A stretch of 64,000 bases of DNA from assembly GCA_041399065.1 (NCBI GenBank), contig JAWKTN010000010.1, forward strand, positions 335,013-399,012. The letters are read 5' to 3'. Under the pieces are notes generated by a model, which worked only from the letters and a program-made list of their open reading frames with translations, ran no database searches and had not been told where the DNA came from. The stretch comes from JAGQPD01 sp020426865 (GTDB lineage: Bacteria; Planctomycetota; Planctomycetia; Pirellulales; Pirellulaceae). Both the position numbers and the translations under genes were made by a program. Shown here piece by piece: positions 9,176 to 18,743 of this stretch (its first letter is position 1; each line of letters begins with the position of its first letter).

Positions 9176-11266
9176 ATGTTCTTACTTCAAACGTGTCGAG
9201 CAGGGCAGATCTGGATCAATTTAATACTGCTTGGCGTTTCGGCGTGGAGCACGACAGGAATTCATCCGGCGAGCGCGGACGAAGGGATGTGGCTGTTCAA
9301 CGACCTGCCGGCCGCGAAGCTCCAGGAACGCTACGGGTTTACGCCGACCGAGGCGTGGGCGGAACATATTCGATTGTCATCGGTGCGGTTCAATTCTGGG
9401 GGATCGGCTTCATTCGTATCGCGTCATGGGCTGGTGATCACAAATCACCACGTAGCATCCGACACGCTGCAAAAATTGTCGACCGCAGAAGACAACTACG
9501 TTCGCGACGGATTTTTGGCACGATCTCGCGACGAGGAAATCGCGGCGCCCGATTTGGAGCTCAATCAGTTGGTGTCGATCGAGGACGTAACCGATCGCGT
9601 CAATAGTGTTGTGACCGGCGACATGTCGGCCAGTGATGCTTTTAAGGCTCGTCGCGCGGCGATGGCAACGATCGAGAAAGCATCGTTGGATGCGACCAAG
9701 CTGCGAAGCGATGTTGTGACGTTGTATGGTGGTGCGGCGTATCACCTCTATCGCTACCGAAAATTCACCGACGTGCGGCTGGTATTCGCACCGGAGACCC
9801 AGGCCGCATTTTTTGGCGGCGACCCGGACAACTTTGAATTCCCTCGCTATTGCTACGATATCGCTTTGTTCCGAGTCTACGAGGACGGCAAGCCGGCAGA
9901 GATCGAGAACTTTCTAAGATATTCTGCATCGGGACCGAAAGAGGGCGAGCTAGTATTCGTTTCCGGCAACCCCGGGAGAACTCAGCGATTGTTCACCTTG
10001 GACGCTCTAAAATTTCTGCGAGACAAGTATTTTCCACTGCGCTTGCAAAGGCTTTATCGGACGGAGATCCTCCTACAACAATATGGCTATAACGGCGAGG
10101 AACAATCGCGACGCGCTCGCGACGAACTATTCGGCATTCAGAATTCTCGAAAGGCGTACACCGGAATGTTGCAGGGACTGCAGGACCCGACGTTTTTCGC
10201 AAATAAGGCGGAACAAGAGCGGAAGTTGCGAGACACATTGCGGCAAGATACCAAGCTGCGCCCCTTCGTCGAAGGATGGGAATCTATCGAGGATGTAATT
10301 GCCAAACGCGAGAAGGAGTATGATAAGGTCGCCAGCTTCTCACGATCATCGCGACTTTACGACATCGCGGAGACGATTCTCTTGATGTCCTCGGAGGATC
10401 AAAAGCCGAGCGAAGAGCGACTACGCGAGTTCCGCGATTCGGCTCGCGAATCACTCGAACTGGATCTCTTTTCCCCGGCACCGATCTACGACGATCTCGA
10501 ACAGGTGCGGTTGGCGGACGCTTTGGCCTTACTGGTCGAACAACGAGGTGGTGACGATCCGCTGGTGGCGCAAGTGCTGGACGGGAAGAGTCCGCAAGAA
10601 CGGGCCGCCGAATTGGTTGCCGGCACCAAGCTGAAGGATATCGACACACGCCGCCAACTGGCGAAAGACGCGCAGGCCGTAGCGGCGGACCAGACAGACA
10701 AGATGCTGCAGCTGGCCAGGATCATGGAAACAGAATATCGGCAATTGCGCGATGCAAGCGATGAGATCGACGAGCAGGAGCGGCAGGCTTACGCAAAGAT
10801 TACAGAGGCAAAGGTGGCAGTGGAGGGAACGTCGGGTTATCCCGATGCCACCTTCACACTGCGATTGGCCTTCGGCACCGTCAACGGTTATCTGGAAAAC
10901 GGACAACCGATTCCGGCCTGGACAACGATCGGCGGCGCCTATGAACACGAATCCGCTCACAACGCCCAAGGCGATTGGAAACTGCCACGATCCTGGCACG
11001 ATCATATTAACGACGTGAACAAGACGACGCCGCTGAATTTCGTCTGCACGGCCGACATCATTGGTGGCAACTCAGGTAGTCCCGTCGTGAATCGCGAAGG
11101 CGAGTTTGTGGGAATTATTTTTGATGGCAATATCCAATCGCTGACCGCCGATTTCATGTACACCGACACCGTCGCTCGGGCGATCTCCGTCCATTCCAGC
11201 GGCATCCGCGAAGGGCTCCGGACGATCTATCAAGCGCCGGAACTGGCGGATGAATTGGGAAGATAG
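9176..11266 (+). CDS. S46 family peptidase (DPP7/DPP11-like)
   Basis: A 696-aa secreted serine peptidase. ATG 9176 has GGAG 9 bp upstream and opens a signal peptide cleaved near ASA-DEG. The mature start DEGMWLFNDLP is typical of family S46. The catalytic His lies in GLVITNHHVA (H91/H92), the Asp block in FFGGDPDNFEFPRYCYDIALFR, and the Ser in GGNSGSPVV near the C terminus. The length matches the family (about 700). These enzymes release dipeptides from peptide N termini in the periplasm; the specificity type cannot be read here. It stands alone, divergent from the metal-efflux operon. Confidence 0.92.
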   Translation: MFLLQTCRAGQIWINLILLGVSAWSTTGIHPASADEGMWLFNDLPAAKLQERYGFTPTEAWAEHIRLSSVRFNSGGSASFVSRHGLVITNHHVASDTLQKLSTAEDNYVRDGFLARSRDEEIAAPDLELNQLVSIEDVTDRVNSVVTGDMSASDAFKARRAAMATIEKASLDATKLRSDVVTLYGGAAYHLYRYRKFTDVRLVFAPETQAAFFGGDPDNFEFPRYCYDIALFRVYEDGKPAEIENFLRYSASGPKEGELVFVSGNPGRTQRLFTLDALKFLRDKYFPLRLQRLYRTEILLQQYGYNGEEQSRRARDELFGIQNSRKAYTGMLQGLQDPTFFANKAEQERKLRDTLRQDTKLRPFVEGWESIEDVIAKREKEYDKVASFSRSSRLYDIAETILLMSSEDQKPSEERLREFRDSARESLELDLFSPAPIYDDLEQVRLADALALLVEQRGGDDPLVAQVLDGKSPQERAAELVAGTKLKDIDTRRQLAKDAQAVAADQTDKMLQLARIMETEYRQLRDASDEIDEQERQAYAKITEAKVAVEGTSGYPDATFTLRLAFGTVNGYLENGQPIPAWTTIGGAYEHESAHNAQGDWKLPRSWHDHINDVNKTTPLNFVCTADIIGGNSGSPVVNREGEFVGIIFDGNIQSLTADFMYTDTVARAISVHSSGIREGLRTIYQAPELADELGR

Positions 11267-11456
11267 GCTGATAATGTCACCGAGAGTGGCTTTTGTTCAA
11301 TGCCAAATGAACGAATCTACCAAAGAGACTGCAACGGCGAAGGTGTGAGTTGATGCGGCGAGACTACGTCAAACCCTTGCGTGTTCGCCCAATGCGAGCG
11401 TTGCCCAACGAAGAGTGATCGTTTTTCGGAGGTTCCGTTTCGGCACCGTCGCCAAT
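11267..11456. other. Intergenic region between convergent genes
   Basis: About 190 bp between the S46 peptidase and the serine hydrolase, which point toward each other. No clear hairpin terminator or gene was seen. Confidence 0.5.
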
Positions 11457-13160
11457 TCACGGTGCATCTCGCACAAACTCGATGCCACTTGCTCCATCCG
11501 AAAATACAGTGAAGCCCACCATTCTACCTTGGCCGTCGAGTCGGAGTTCAATGTCGAACAAGTCCGTCTCTGCGTGCATGCTGTCGAGCGGCGAAAGTTC
11601 AAATGTCTGACCACCGACCAGGATCTCCAGTCGTTCCCCAACCACACGAAGCGTCCAGTCGCGCATCAGTTCATCGGAACGATACCGTCCGCTGAGCCCT
11701 CGATTGACGATGCGATTTCGTTTTAGTCGCCGAGCCGTGTCACTTTCGACGGCGGTCGGCAACTTCAAGTACAACTCTTCGGCAATGCCATCCTTCATGA
11801 CAAAGTCCACCGCGACGTCCGCCGCAGCGTTTCGAAAACGGTTCTCGTGGTCAAGCGAAAGAGGCATGGGGGCTCCCAGTCCCTCTAATGTCAAGGTCTG
11901 GTCAAGGAAAGACACAGTCAATACCCGGCCAAGCGATGCCTGATAAAATTCGCCAGCGAAGGCGCTGGCAACTTGTTGATTTAGATGCGAGCGTTCTTCA
12001 TTCGTGTGATCCCCCGACGCAGATGGCAATCCCAATACAATATCGGCAATCGCCCGAGCCATCTCACTTGCGTCAATCGACGCCGTGTTTGCAAGGACGA
12101 TGACGGTAAGGTCGCGATCTGGGAATCGAAGGATTTCAGCACTATAACCGAATAGCTGGCCTCCATGAGAGACCGTGTGATGTCCCTTGTGCTCGCCTCG
12201 CAAAAGGCCGAAGGCATAATCGAGTTGGGTGCCGTCGTTTAATTTTCCGGGCGTAAGCATTCGCCGAATGAGATCGGCGCCACCGACTGTCGCGTCGAAA
12301 AAATTCGCATCCCATCGAAAGAGGTCATCGACGGACGTCCAGAGATTACCGTCCCCGTGACCGCCAAAGTTGACGTCGAATCGAAGCCAGCCATCTGAAT
12401 CGTTCGAACGTAGGTAGCTGGTAACTCGGGATCGAAGAGGCTGTCGCGGATCGGTAACCCACTGTGTTCGTTCCATCCGCAGGGGTCGAAAAATGTGTTC
12501 CTGGGAAAACTCTCGAATCGTCGTCCCAGAACAACGTTTGAGGATTTCAGCGAGCAGGACGTAATTCGAGTTGCAGTATTGATATCGATCGCCAGGAGCG
12601 AAATTGCCGCCACGCTGTTGGCCCAATAGAGCTACCGTCTGAACGTTGTCGAAGTATTGATTGAAACTTCGACCTTGCAGGGCCATCAACGTGCCATAAT
12701 CGCGAACTCCGCTCGTGTGGTGCAGCAGATGGCGGACAGTAATTGGCGGTTCAATGTCTGGCAGTTCGGTAAGCCAAGTTCGGATGTCGGCATCAAGATC
12801 AAGGACTCCTTGCTGGGCCAGCATTGCGACACCGGCAGCCGTAAACTGTTTGGACGCGGACGCGATATAGAACAGCGAATCCGTTCGTAGCGGGGCCGAG
12901 TGGTCTAGATTGGCGATGCCGTAGGCACGGGAATATAGCGGTTTGCCTCGCCTCACAATTCCGATCGCAGCCCCCGGCGTCGTGCCGCTATTCCACTCGT
13001 CGAACAACAAATCGATTCGCGACTTCTTCTCGAAATCTAAGGTCCATTCCTCGGTTTCATCGCCGAAGCAGTTCACTGTGCATGAGAGAAGCACAATTAG
13101 CCAATAGTGACGCGATGCATCTCGTTGATATTGCATCATCCGTGCGAGATATCCATTCAT
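11457..13160 (-). CDS. Serine hydrolase, beta-lactamase class C/penicillin-binding-protein-like
   Basis: A 567-aa exported hydrolase of the PF00144 type. After a hydrophobic N-terminal segment (YWLIVLLSCTVNCFG) comes S101-A-S-K104 (SxxK nucleophile/base) and, later, YCNSNY (YxN). The glycine-rich block GHHTVSHGGQLFGYSAEI supplies the third motif region (HGG). The C-terminal 170 residues form a separate beta-rich domain of the kind often attached to these esterases/peptidases. The substrate is unknown. Its ATG at 13160 overlaps the stop of the upstream nitrilase gene (ATGA, 13157-13160) and has no Shine-Dalgarno of its own, so coupled translation is likely; an alternative start is ATG 13139. 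Confidence 0.88.
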   Translation of the reverse strand: MNGYLARMMQYQRDASRHYWLIVLLSCTVNCFGDETEEWTLDFEKKSRIDLLFDEWNSGTTPGAAIGIVRRGKPLYSRAYGIANLDHSAPLRTDSLFYIASASKQFTAAGVAMLAQQGVLDLDADIRTWLTELPDIEPPITVRHLLHHTSGVRDYGTLMALQGRSFNQYFDNVQTVALLGQQRGGNFAPGDRYQYCNSNYVLLAEILKRCSGTTIREFSQEHIFRPLRMERTQWVTDPRQPLRSRVTSYLRSNDSDGWLRFDVNFGGHGDGNLWTSVDDLFRWDANFFDATVGGADLIRRMLTPGKLNDGTQLDYAFGLLRGEHKGHHTVSHGGQLFGYSAEILRFPDRDLTVIVLANTASIDASEMARAIADIVLGLPSASGDHTNEERSHLNQQVASAFAGEFYQASLGRVLTVSFLDQTLTLEGLGAPMPLSLDHENRFRNAAADVAVDFVMKDGIAEELYLKLPTAVESDTARRLKRNRIVNRGLSGRYRSDELMRDWTLRVVGERLEILVGGQTFELSPLDSMHAETDLFDIELRLDGQGRMVGFTVFSDGASGIEFVRDAP

Positions 13161-14356
13161 TCAGATTGAGCACGGCTTCTGTGCGGTCGTGCGGTTTTTA
13201 GGTAGTAATCGCGACCGTAGGACCCGCCGTTGTGCCACGATTGCTTCAACACTTCGGTGAAATCGGGTGTCCAAAATTCCTCCTTCGGGATTTCGTCTTC
13301 CGGTGCCGTCCGCCCGATTTGAATCTCGGCAAACACAACACCTTCGCCTTCCGTGTGTGGCCGTCGTGCGAGAATCTTACCTTCGGCGTCAACGATCTGG
13401 CTATCGCCCATTCCGCGCCCGAGCATTGGCGGTTTCCCTTTCCTGCCATCCTGCGACCAGCCACTTCCCACGGTATTGGCGTGTATGACGGGAGCGCCCA
13501 CAAGCCTGGCTAATCTCCCTGGCGTCGAGCGAAGCATGGTCGTTGTTTCCTCTGCCCACCGGACCAAGTCGTCTCGGTCTACATCGGCGACGCCGATATC
13601 AGGGTCGAGGACTCCCCAAGCCGAGGCGGCCAAAACCAAGTCGACCTTTGCCCGCAGCCTCCGAGCAGTACGGTAACGGATTTGCTCCCAGCAAATAGCG
13701 ACACCGATAGCGGTGGAGTCCGTAACGGGAAAAACGCCAGACTTGATGTTGTCCGAGCGACCACGAATTGTCTCAGCGGACGCACCCACCCCGAATTCGT
13801 GTAGCTTCCGCACAAACACATCGTCCTCGCCCCCTGCGTAAAACGAGTGTTCGACAAAACCGGAGGGAAAGTCTTTATCGTGTGAGAATATCTCCCCGTC
13901 GGGCGATGCTAAGACAAAGGAGTTAAAGACGTCATCTCCTGACTTAGCGAGAAATGTTCCTCCAATATAGACGCCACTTTCCCTTGAGAGTTTCGCGAGC
14001 ACCTGCGTGGCGGGACCGTCAATTGGCTGGATGGCGTCCAGCATTCTCTCAGGGTGGTAGCTCATTCCAGACAGAAAAAACTCTGGGAGAACGATCCATT
14101 TGGCCCCGCGCCCAATGGCGTACCGAATCCAGTTTTCGGCTGCTTCCAAATTCGCATCCATATCACCAACGTGACAGGCCATCTGAACAGCAGCAACGAT
14201 CGTCCGGGGCGAGGCCCCGCGCGACACGGCATTCGCGGTCAATATCCCCGAGGCAATCGAGCCCGCAAGGAACGTACGTCTGTCGAATTTGGCCACGGTA
14301 TCGTTATGCGTGCAAAGGTTGCCGCGACCAAGGTCGCGGGTTTCTGCGTCTAGCAT
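13157..14356 (-). CDS. Tat-exported carbon-nitrogen hydrolase (nitrilase superfamily)
   Basis: A 399-aa member of the nitrilase/amidase superfamily. The catalytic triad is visible as E92 (LPEFFLS), K161 (HDKDF) and C222 (AICWEQIR). The N terminus carries DRRTFLAGSIASGI, a twin-arginine export signal, so the enzyme is expected outside the cytoplasm, where it would cleave an amide or nitrile bond. ATG 14356 was chosen because the longer frame to 14581 is low-complexity and unsupported. It is the first gene of a two-gene unit with the serine hydrolase. Confidence 0.85.
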   Translation of the reverse strand: MLDAETRDLGRGNLCTHNDTVAKFDRRTFLAGSIASGILTANAVSRGASPRTIVAAVQMACHVGDMDANLEAAENWIRYAIGRGAKWIVLPEFFLSGMSYHPERMLDAIQPIDGPATQVLAKLSRESGVYIGGTFLAKSGDDVFNSFVLASPDGEIFSHDKDFPSGFVEHSFYAGGEDDVFVRKLHEFGVGASAETIRGRSDNIKSGVFPVTDSTAIGVAICWEQIRYRTARRLRAKVDLVLAASAWGVLDPDIGVADVDRDDLVRWAEETTTMLRSTPGRLARLVGAPVIHANTVGSGWSQDGRKGKPPMLGRGMGDSQIVDAEGKILARRPHTEGEGVVFAEIQIGRTAPEDEIPKEEFWTPDFTEVLKQSWHNGGSYGRDYYLKTARPHRSRAQSE

Positions 14357-14756
14357 GCATTGTATCAGCTTGCGGATTCGATCGCGAATACGATTCTGCA
14401 AGGATCCGACTTTCAGGATTACTACTGGCCGGTCGGCGGCTACGTTGACAGTCGTTGTGGTGGGCGACGACTGCGTTCGTGGTGAGTGCATCCTTGGACT
14501 ATTGCGAAGGGCGTTGCTTGACTTGCCGCAGTCTGCGAGCTTGAAGGGTTCGTTTGTGGAGTGAAATCCTATTACTATCACCGTCAGAGTGACGAATTAC
14601 TTCGGTACGATAACGTCCAGGAAAAAGTAAATATTCACGGACTTTGGCCGGGCATCCTTGGGAACAAAAAAACAGCACACCCAACGCAGAACCCCTAAAC
14701 ATCGCAAACCCCCTCAGACCATACCCGCCAATCAACTCAAGCACAAAACGATTCAC

Positions 14757-15510
14757 AAAAACATTTTATTTCTGTAATCAATACTGACAGCGCAGTTCCG
14801 TCTTATAGAGCCTCCACAATTCAGGTGCCAGGAAAAAACCCTAGGATAAAGAATATTGATTTGCATTTTCTCCTAACTAAGTCGAATGGTAGAAGTCGAA
14901 TGGTAGAGTCTCCAAAACTTTGCCACGAAAAATGATCAAGCGTAAACCTGCAATAAAAATATTTTATTACAGCGTTTAATCCTGACAAATGGGCTGACGT
15001 TGTAGAGTCTCTACGATTCAGAGCGCCGGGAAAAAATGGTTAACAAAAAAGAATTTTGCCCATAGTTTTCGCTAACAGCTTCAAATCGTGCCGGATCATG
15101 CCGGATCATAGAGTCTCTCATGCCGGATCGTAGAGTCTCTAAAATCTGAATTCCGGATCACAGAGTCTCTATAACGTCGCCTGAAAGGCAGTCAAGCATA
15201 TACTCGCAATAACAAATATTTTATTGTGGCATTTAATTCTGACACATGGGCTGACGTTGTAGAGTCTCTACGATTCAGAACGTCAGAAAAAAAGCTACGT
15301 TAAAAAAATTTGTTTTCATAGTTTTCGCTAACCGCCGAGTTCGTAGAGCCTCTACGATTCAGAACGGTAGAGTCTCTGCGATTCAGAACGTCAGAAAATA
15401 GTCTTGCTATTAACAATTTTTTCTCGCGATTTTTTCTAACAGAGTAGGTCGCGCCCGATCAAAGCGCCCTATCATAGAGTCTCTAAAACCATACCCTGCC
15501 GAAACTTGGT
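14757..15510. repeat. Degenerate tandem long repeat, about 200-250 bp per unit
   Basis: Three units (cores 14757-14880, 14950-15078, 15202-15333) and a partial fourth (15364-15441) share an ordered set of blocks: ATTTTATT, TTAATCCTGACA, GGGCTGACGTTG, TAGAGTCTCTACGATTCAG, GGAAAAAA and TAGTTTTCGCTAAC. The links between cores also match each other, with TAGAGTCTC, GCCnGAAA and GTCAAG in the same order. Units two and three are close to 80 percent alike by eye; the first is more diverged. The repeat is not coding in any frame. Confidence 0.75.
14806..15485. repeat. Scattered 11-bp palindrome TAGAGTCTCTA, ten copies
   Basis: Copies or one-to-two-base variants start at 14806, 14904, 15003, 15109, 15131, 15161, 15260, 15344, 15368 and 15475. 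Those at 15003, 15260 and 15475 are exact and self-complementary around a central T. Several are followed by CGATTCAGA and others are preceded by CCGGATC. The spacing is irregular (22 to over 100 bp), so this is not a CRISPR. Confidence 0.8.
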
Positions 15511-15582
15511 CAAGTAAAAAAGCTTGAGGGAAACATCAAATTTGCACACTTATACACTTGACGGCCAGTGGTTCCGCTGTCC

Positions 15583-15620
15583 GTAAACCGTCTTCAATTT
15601 GGTAAACCGTCTTCAATTTG
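15583..15620. repeat. Exact 19-bp tandem repeat
   Basis: GTAAACCGTCTTCAATTTG occurs at 15583-15601 and again at 15602-15620 with no gap. Non-coding. Confidence 0.9.
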
Positions 15621-15764
15621 CGCATCTAACACTGTCAATCGGAAAATCATCGTAAAAGCCGTTTAATGCATATTTTTTTACTGGCACCACACGATCGATC
15701 GCATGCTCGAGTGTCCCTGTTGACAGACGCGGTCAAGATCAAGCACAAAGCCGTGTAAAGATGT

Positions 15765-15980
15765 CTATTTTTGACGTGTTGCCCTGGCTAATCGAGGGCG
15801 ACGAAGTCGTTCCACAAACCACGACACAATCCGTCGCCTCGGCATCCAGGCCGCGATGATCCTAAGCAGGCTCGTGGCAAAATCCGAAGTCCCGTTGAAA
15901 TTGGTTATCGCATCAACACCTCCGAGAAAAATCGACCGCCGCGGTGAAAAGCCGACACAACCGCCATTCGCGCCGGCCAA
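15765..15980 (-). CDS. Possible small hypothetical protein
   Basis: A 71-codon frame that would start at TTG 15980, with GGAGG about 8 bp upstream on the minus strand. The product begins MAGANGGCVGFSPRRSIF and ends in a basic stretch (RLRRPRLARATRQK). No family was recognised. The good ribosome-binding site is the only support; it may be chance. Confidence 0.2.
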   Translation of the reverse strand: MAGANGGCVGFSPRRSIFLGGVDAITNFNGTSDFATSLLRIIAAWMPRRRIVSWFVERLRRPRLARATRQK

Positions 15981-16292
15981 CGCATGAACCTCCGACGGCC
16001 GTCCAACCGCGGCATTGACGGTGAACCATTTTGCTGTCGCTACAAGTCCGGCTACGGCGCCAGCAATGGTGGTCGCAAACCGAGATCATCAGTGCATCGA
16101 GCATCCCGAATCAGGGGCGAGTCCCAACAAGCGAGGTTACGGTTCGGTCGGCGACATGCGACCTCGGCTTTACGTATTGTTGTCAGTCTCCAAGTGCGAG
16201 CGGCTTTACGATGGTCAGGCAAGATGCCATACTAAAGGGATCGTATCCATTTGCGAGATTGACCACGACCATCTACGCACTTGCCCCCCAGC
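15981..16292. other. Intergenic region upstream of the Rieske oxygenase gene
   Basis: About 310 bp. Frames across it are low quality and overlap one another; I see no supported gene, terminator or promoter. Confidence 0.4.
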
Positions 16293-17456
16293 ATGTTCGT
16301 TCACTCGACTCACCTACCGCAGTTGCTCTCCCCTGAACACTACTTTGGGGGCGACGCCTATCAAGCGGAGCTGCGGAACATTTTCCTGCCATCATGGCAA
16401 TTGGTGGGTACCGTGTCGCAAGTTCGCTCGGACGGCGATTTTTTTACGCGACAACTGTTCGATCGACCGATCATCGTCTGGCGTCACGGCGAATCGTTGC
16501 GAGCGTTCATCAATGTCTGTCCCCATCGGTTTGCCACCTTAACCTCGTCCTCCTGTGGCCGCATGTCGCCGCTGGTTTGTCAGTATCACGGATGGGAGTT
16601 TGACGGCGACGGTTGCACTCGTAAGATACCTGATGCCCAGAGCTTCCGACCACTATCGCACAATTCCGCCAAATTGACGGCCGTTCGGGTTGAAACTTGC
16701 GGCCAACTGATATTTGTCTGCTTCGATCCACAAACACCCCCGCTAAACGAATGGCTGGGCGATGTCCATACGCGGATCGCAGCATTGTGTGGGCCCACGC
16801 GGCCGCATGTGGATACATTGGACAAGCCGCTCAATGCGAACTGGAAGATCGCGGTGGAAAACGCGATTGAAAGCTATCATATCGATTGCGTTCATGGCCG
16901 AACATTTCAAAAATCCCCGCCCGCGGACCGCTGTGACCACGAACTATGCGAACAGGGTTCGTCGTTCGAAACGACCGAACCACCACCCGTTGGGCGTTGG
17001 CAACAGTTTGGCGAGCGTCTCTATCATCACCTGCTGGGTTGGCCATATCACGAACTTTACCGACACGAAATCGTCCATCCCAATCTCATGCTCGGCCGGT
17101 CACGGACATTTTCCTGGGCAATGACCGCGCATCCAACATCGGCACGTCATTCGCAGTTGCTACTATTTCTGTATTGCCATCCGCCGAATCGAACTAACCC
17201 ATTTTCGCGCAGCTTGTTTTGGGTGGCCAAGAAATATGCTGCCCGGTTCACGCGTACGGCGATTGAAGAAGACATGGCGATTTTGCCGCCGGTGCAACAG
17301 GGCCTGGAGTCGGCCGAGTTGCCCCGTGGCGGGTTGATCTCGGTGCGCGAAGAGCGCGTCCACCATTTTCAAAAGTATGTGCTGGAGAAATTACTCCTCC
17401 AGTTGAGCGTTCCAGTACGTCTCGCTGATGAACTTGGACCAGCTTGCCAGCCGTAG
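16293..17456 (+). CDS. Rieske [2Fe-2S] ring-hydroxylating-type oxygenase alpha subunit
   Basis: A 387-aa non-haem iron oxygenase. The Rieske cluster ligands are C76-P-H78 and C96-Q-Y-H99. The catalytic domain has the NAIESYHIDCVHGRTF block, whose two His bind mononuclear iron, and a later Asp in EEDMAILPPVQ that would complete the 2-His-1-carboxylate site. Such enzymes hydroxylate or demethylate small organic substrates with electrons from a separate reductase; no reductase gene is nearby. ATG 16293 is used instead of the in-frame TTG at 16281. The 3' end overlaps the convergent HNH gene by 66 bp (17391-17456). Confidence 0.88.
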   Translation: MFVHSTHLPQLLSPEHYFGGDAYQAELRNIFLPSWQLVGTVSQVRSDGDFFTRQLFDRPIIVWRHGESLRAFINVCPHRFATLTSSSCGRMSPLVCQYHGWEFDGDGCTRKIPDAQSFRPLSHNSAKLTAVRVETCGQLIFVCFDPQTPPLNEWLGDVHTRIAALCGPTRPHVDTLDKPLNANWKIAVENAIESYHIDCVHGRTFQKSPPADRCDHELCEQGSSFETTEPPPVGRWQQFGERLYHHLLGWPYHELYRHEIVHPNLMLGRSRTFSWAMTAHPTSARHSQLLLFLYCHPPNRTNPFSRSLFWVAKKYAARFTRTAIEEDMAILPPVQQGLESAELPRGGLISVREERVHHFQKYVLEKLLLQLSVPVRLADELGPACQP

Positions 17457-17987
17457 CGTGTGTGTCGCATACAGGGGCTTCCATTTCGGACAGCCAGGGA
17501 CCGAACGCAATCGCATATGGGCTTGCATTGGAGTGCGATCCGCTTTGACCTTATTGCAGTTGACGCAGGCCAATACGCAATTGTCCCAAGTCGTGGCCCC
17601 CCCCTGGGCCCGCGGGACAACGTGGTCGATCGTCAATTCCTCGCTGCCCGGTTGAACGCCACAATACTGGCACGTGTAGCGGTCGCGTTTAAAAATGTTC
17701 CGCCGGCTAAAGGCAACCGTCGCGGTCGGTAGGCGATCATAATCATGCAGGCTGATCACCTCCGGCAACCGCAACTGAGTGGTGACCGCCTGAACGTAGA
17801 GCTCGCCTTTTTTGGGTCGCAGCCGAGCCCAATCGGCCCAGTCGTAAAGCTGATAGTCTTCCGGATCGACAACCCGGGCAGTCTCGTTCCAGACCATCAC
17901 CAAGGCCCGCGCGACGGTCGCCACATTGACCGGCTGCCAATGACGATTCAAAACTAATGTCGGTCGTTCCAGAACGCTGGCCGTCAA
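17391..17987 (-). CDS. HNH endonuclease
   Basis: A 198-aa HNH nuclease of the stand-alone bacterial type. After an N-terminal region (LVLNRHWQPVNVATVARAL) typical of this group comes the zinc-ribbon/HNH core: CQYCG, then the catalytic histidine in TIDHVVPRAQGG, then CVNCN. The biological role of these widespread chromosomal HNH proteins is unclear (possible DNA repair or defence). The gene converges on the Rieske oxygenase and shares 66 bp with its 3' end. Confidence 0.88.
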   Translation of the reverse strand: MTASVLERPTLVLNRHWQPVNVATVARALVMVWNETARVVDPEDYQLYDWADWARLRPKKGELYVQAVTTQLRLPEVISLHDYDRLPTATVAFSRRNIFKRDRYTCQYCGVQPGSEELTIDHVVPRAQGGATTWDNCVLACVNCNKVKADRTPMQAHMRLRSVPGCPKWKPLYATHTLRLASWSKFISETYWNAQLEE

Positions 17988-18079
17988 AACTCGAACCCTC
18001 CAAATATGCTTTCTTTCATATTAGCGAAAACTACCGTGAAAGTCGAATCGGTTGCGGCTTGCCAGGCATGAAATTCCGG

Positions 18080-18589
18080 CTACTGCCCCCGCTCTGCTGC
18101 GATTCCCAAAGCCTCGGCGACGTCGTTAAGTACGATCCTCTCGGCCTGACTAACCCGCTCCCCTCCAATCCCCAGGAACCCACCCTCTTTGGCCGCCTCA
18201 GCCACGTGGTACCCGACGGCCATTGTCCATTCTTTGTATTGTTGTGACTCCTCTACTGTGGACCTGCCGGACAGCAACTGGTTCGCGTCCCGACATTTTT
18301 GTATTGCCAGTTCATGCAGTTCCTGGCGACTCATTGCCCGATAACTGTTGGTCAGTTTTTCCACCTCTGCCTTGTCGCCATCGTGCAGACGGCCGTCCAG
18401 CAGGGCCTTGATCAGTCGGTTGCCTGGATATTGATTGGCCATCGCCAGCGTTCCTGTCGCGACCGCATAGGCTTCTTTAATACTCCCCAATCCGCTGGCC
18501 CCAGCCACCATTACTGCAGTACCTACCAAGGGGGGCACGTCCAACAACAATTGCCACTCTTCCCCGTTGTAATCGGCTTTGGTCGTCAT
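18080..18589 (-). CDS. Conserved-looking hypothetical protein
   Basis: A 169-aa protein; I do not recognise the family. ATG 18589 follows GGAAAGGGA and is preferred to the longer frame reaching 18832, which would overlap the neighbouring gene. The N-terminal half is small-residue-rich (LVGTAVMVAGASGLGSIKEAYAV), and the middle is charged and helical (DKAEVEKLTNSYRAMSRQEL). A Gly-rich turn, GGFLGIGGERVS, precedes a C-terminal helix. There is no signal peptide, so it is probably cytosolic. It lies between the Cys-rich secreted protein and the HNH gene on the same strand. Confidence 0.65.
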   Translation of the reverse strand: MTTKADYNGEEWQLLLDVPPLVGTAVMVAGASGLGSIKEAYAVATGTLAMANQYPGNRLIKALLDGRLHDGDKAEVEKLTNSYRAMSRQELHELAIQKCRDANQLLSGRSTVEESQQYKEWTMAVGYHVAEAAKEGGFLGIGGERVSQAERIVLNDVAEALGIAAERGQ

Positions 18590-18743
18590 CGATTGCGTCC
18601 CTTTCCGTAGTATCATTTTTCGTTCGAGACGAGTTGATTGATTGCAAAAAAAATCGGGTCCCCGCAAAACACGGAAACCCGATCGGATTTCATCGTAAAG
18701 CGATCCGTTGGCTATCCCTGCAACACATCGCCCAACAAGTATT

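Larger units (their letters stand above)
14582..15764. other. AT-rich gene desert with repeats
   Basis: About 1.2 kb without a credible gene on either strand. It is visibly richer in A/T than its flanks and full of A-runs and T-runs. It contains a degenerate long repeat (14757-15510), ten TAGAGTCTCTA-like palindromes and an exact 19-bp tandem repeat (15583-15620). The last 140 bp before 15764 show nothing distinctive. Confidence 0.8.

Noticed and set aside
14806..15485. CRISPR array made of the TAGAGTCTCTA repeats
   Set aside because: Repeat spacing is irregular, the repeat is only 11 bp, spacers are themselves related to one another, and no cas gene is near.
15549..15557. Replication origin (TTATACACT resembles a DnaA box)
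   Set aside because: Only one box-like sequence was seen and no dnaA, dnaN or gidA gene is in the window; AT-richness alone is not enough.
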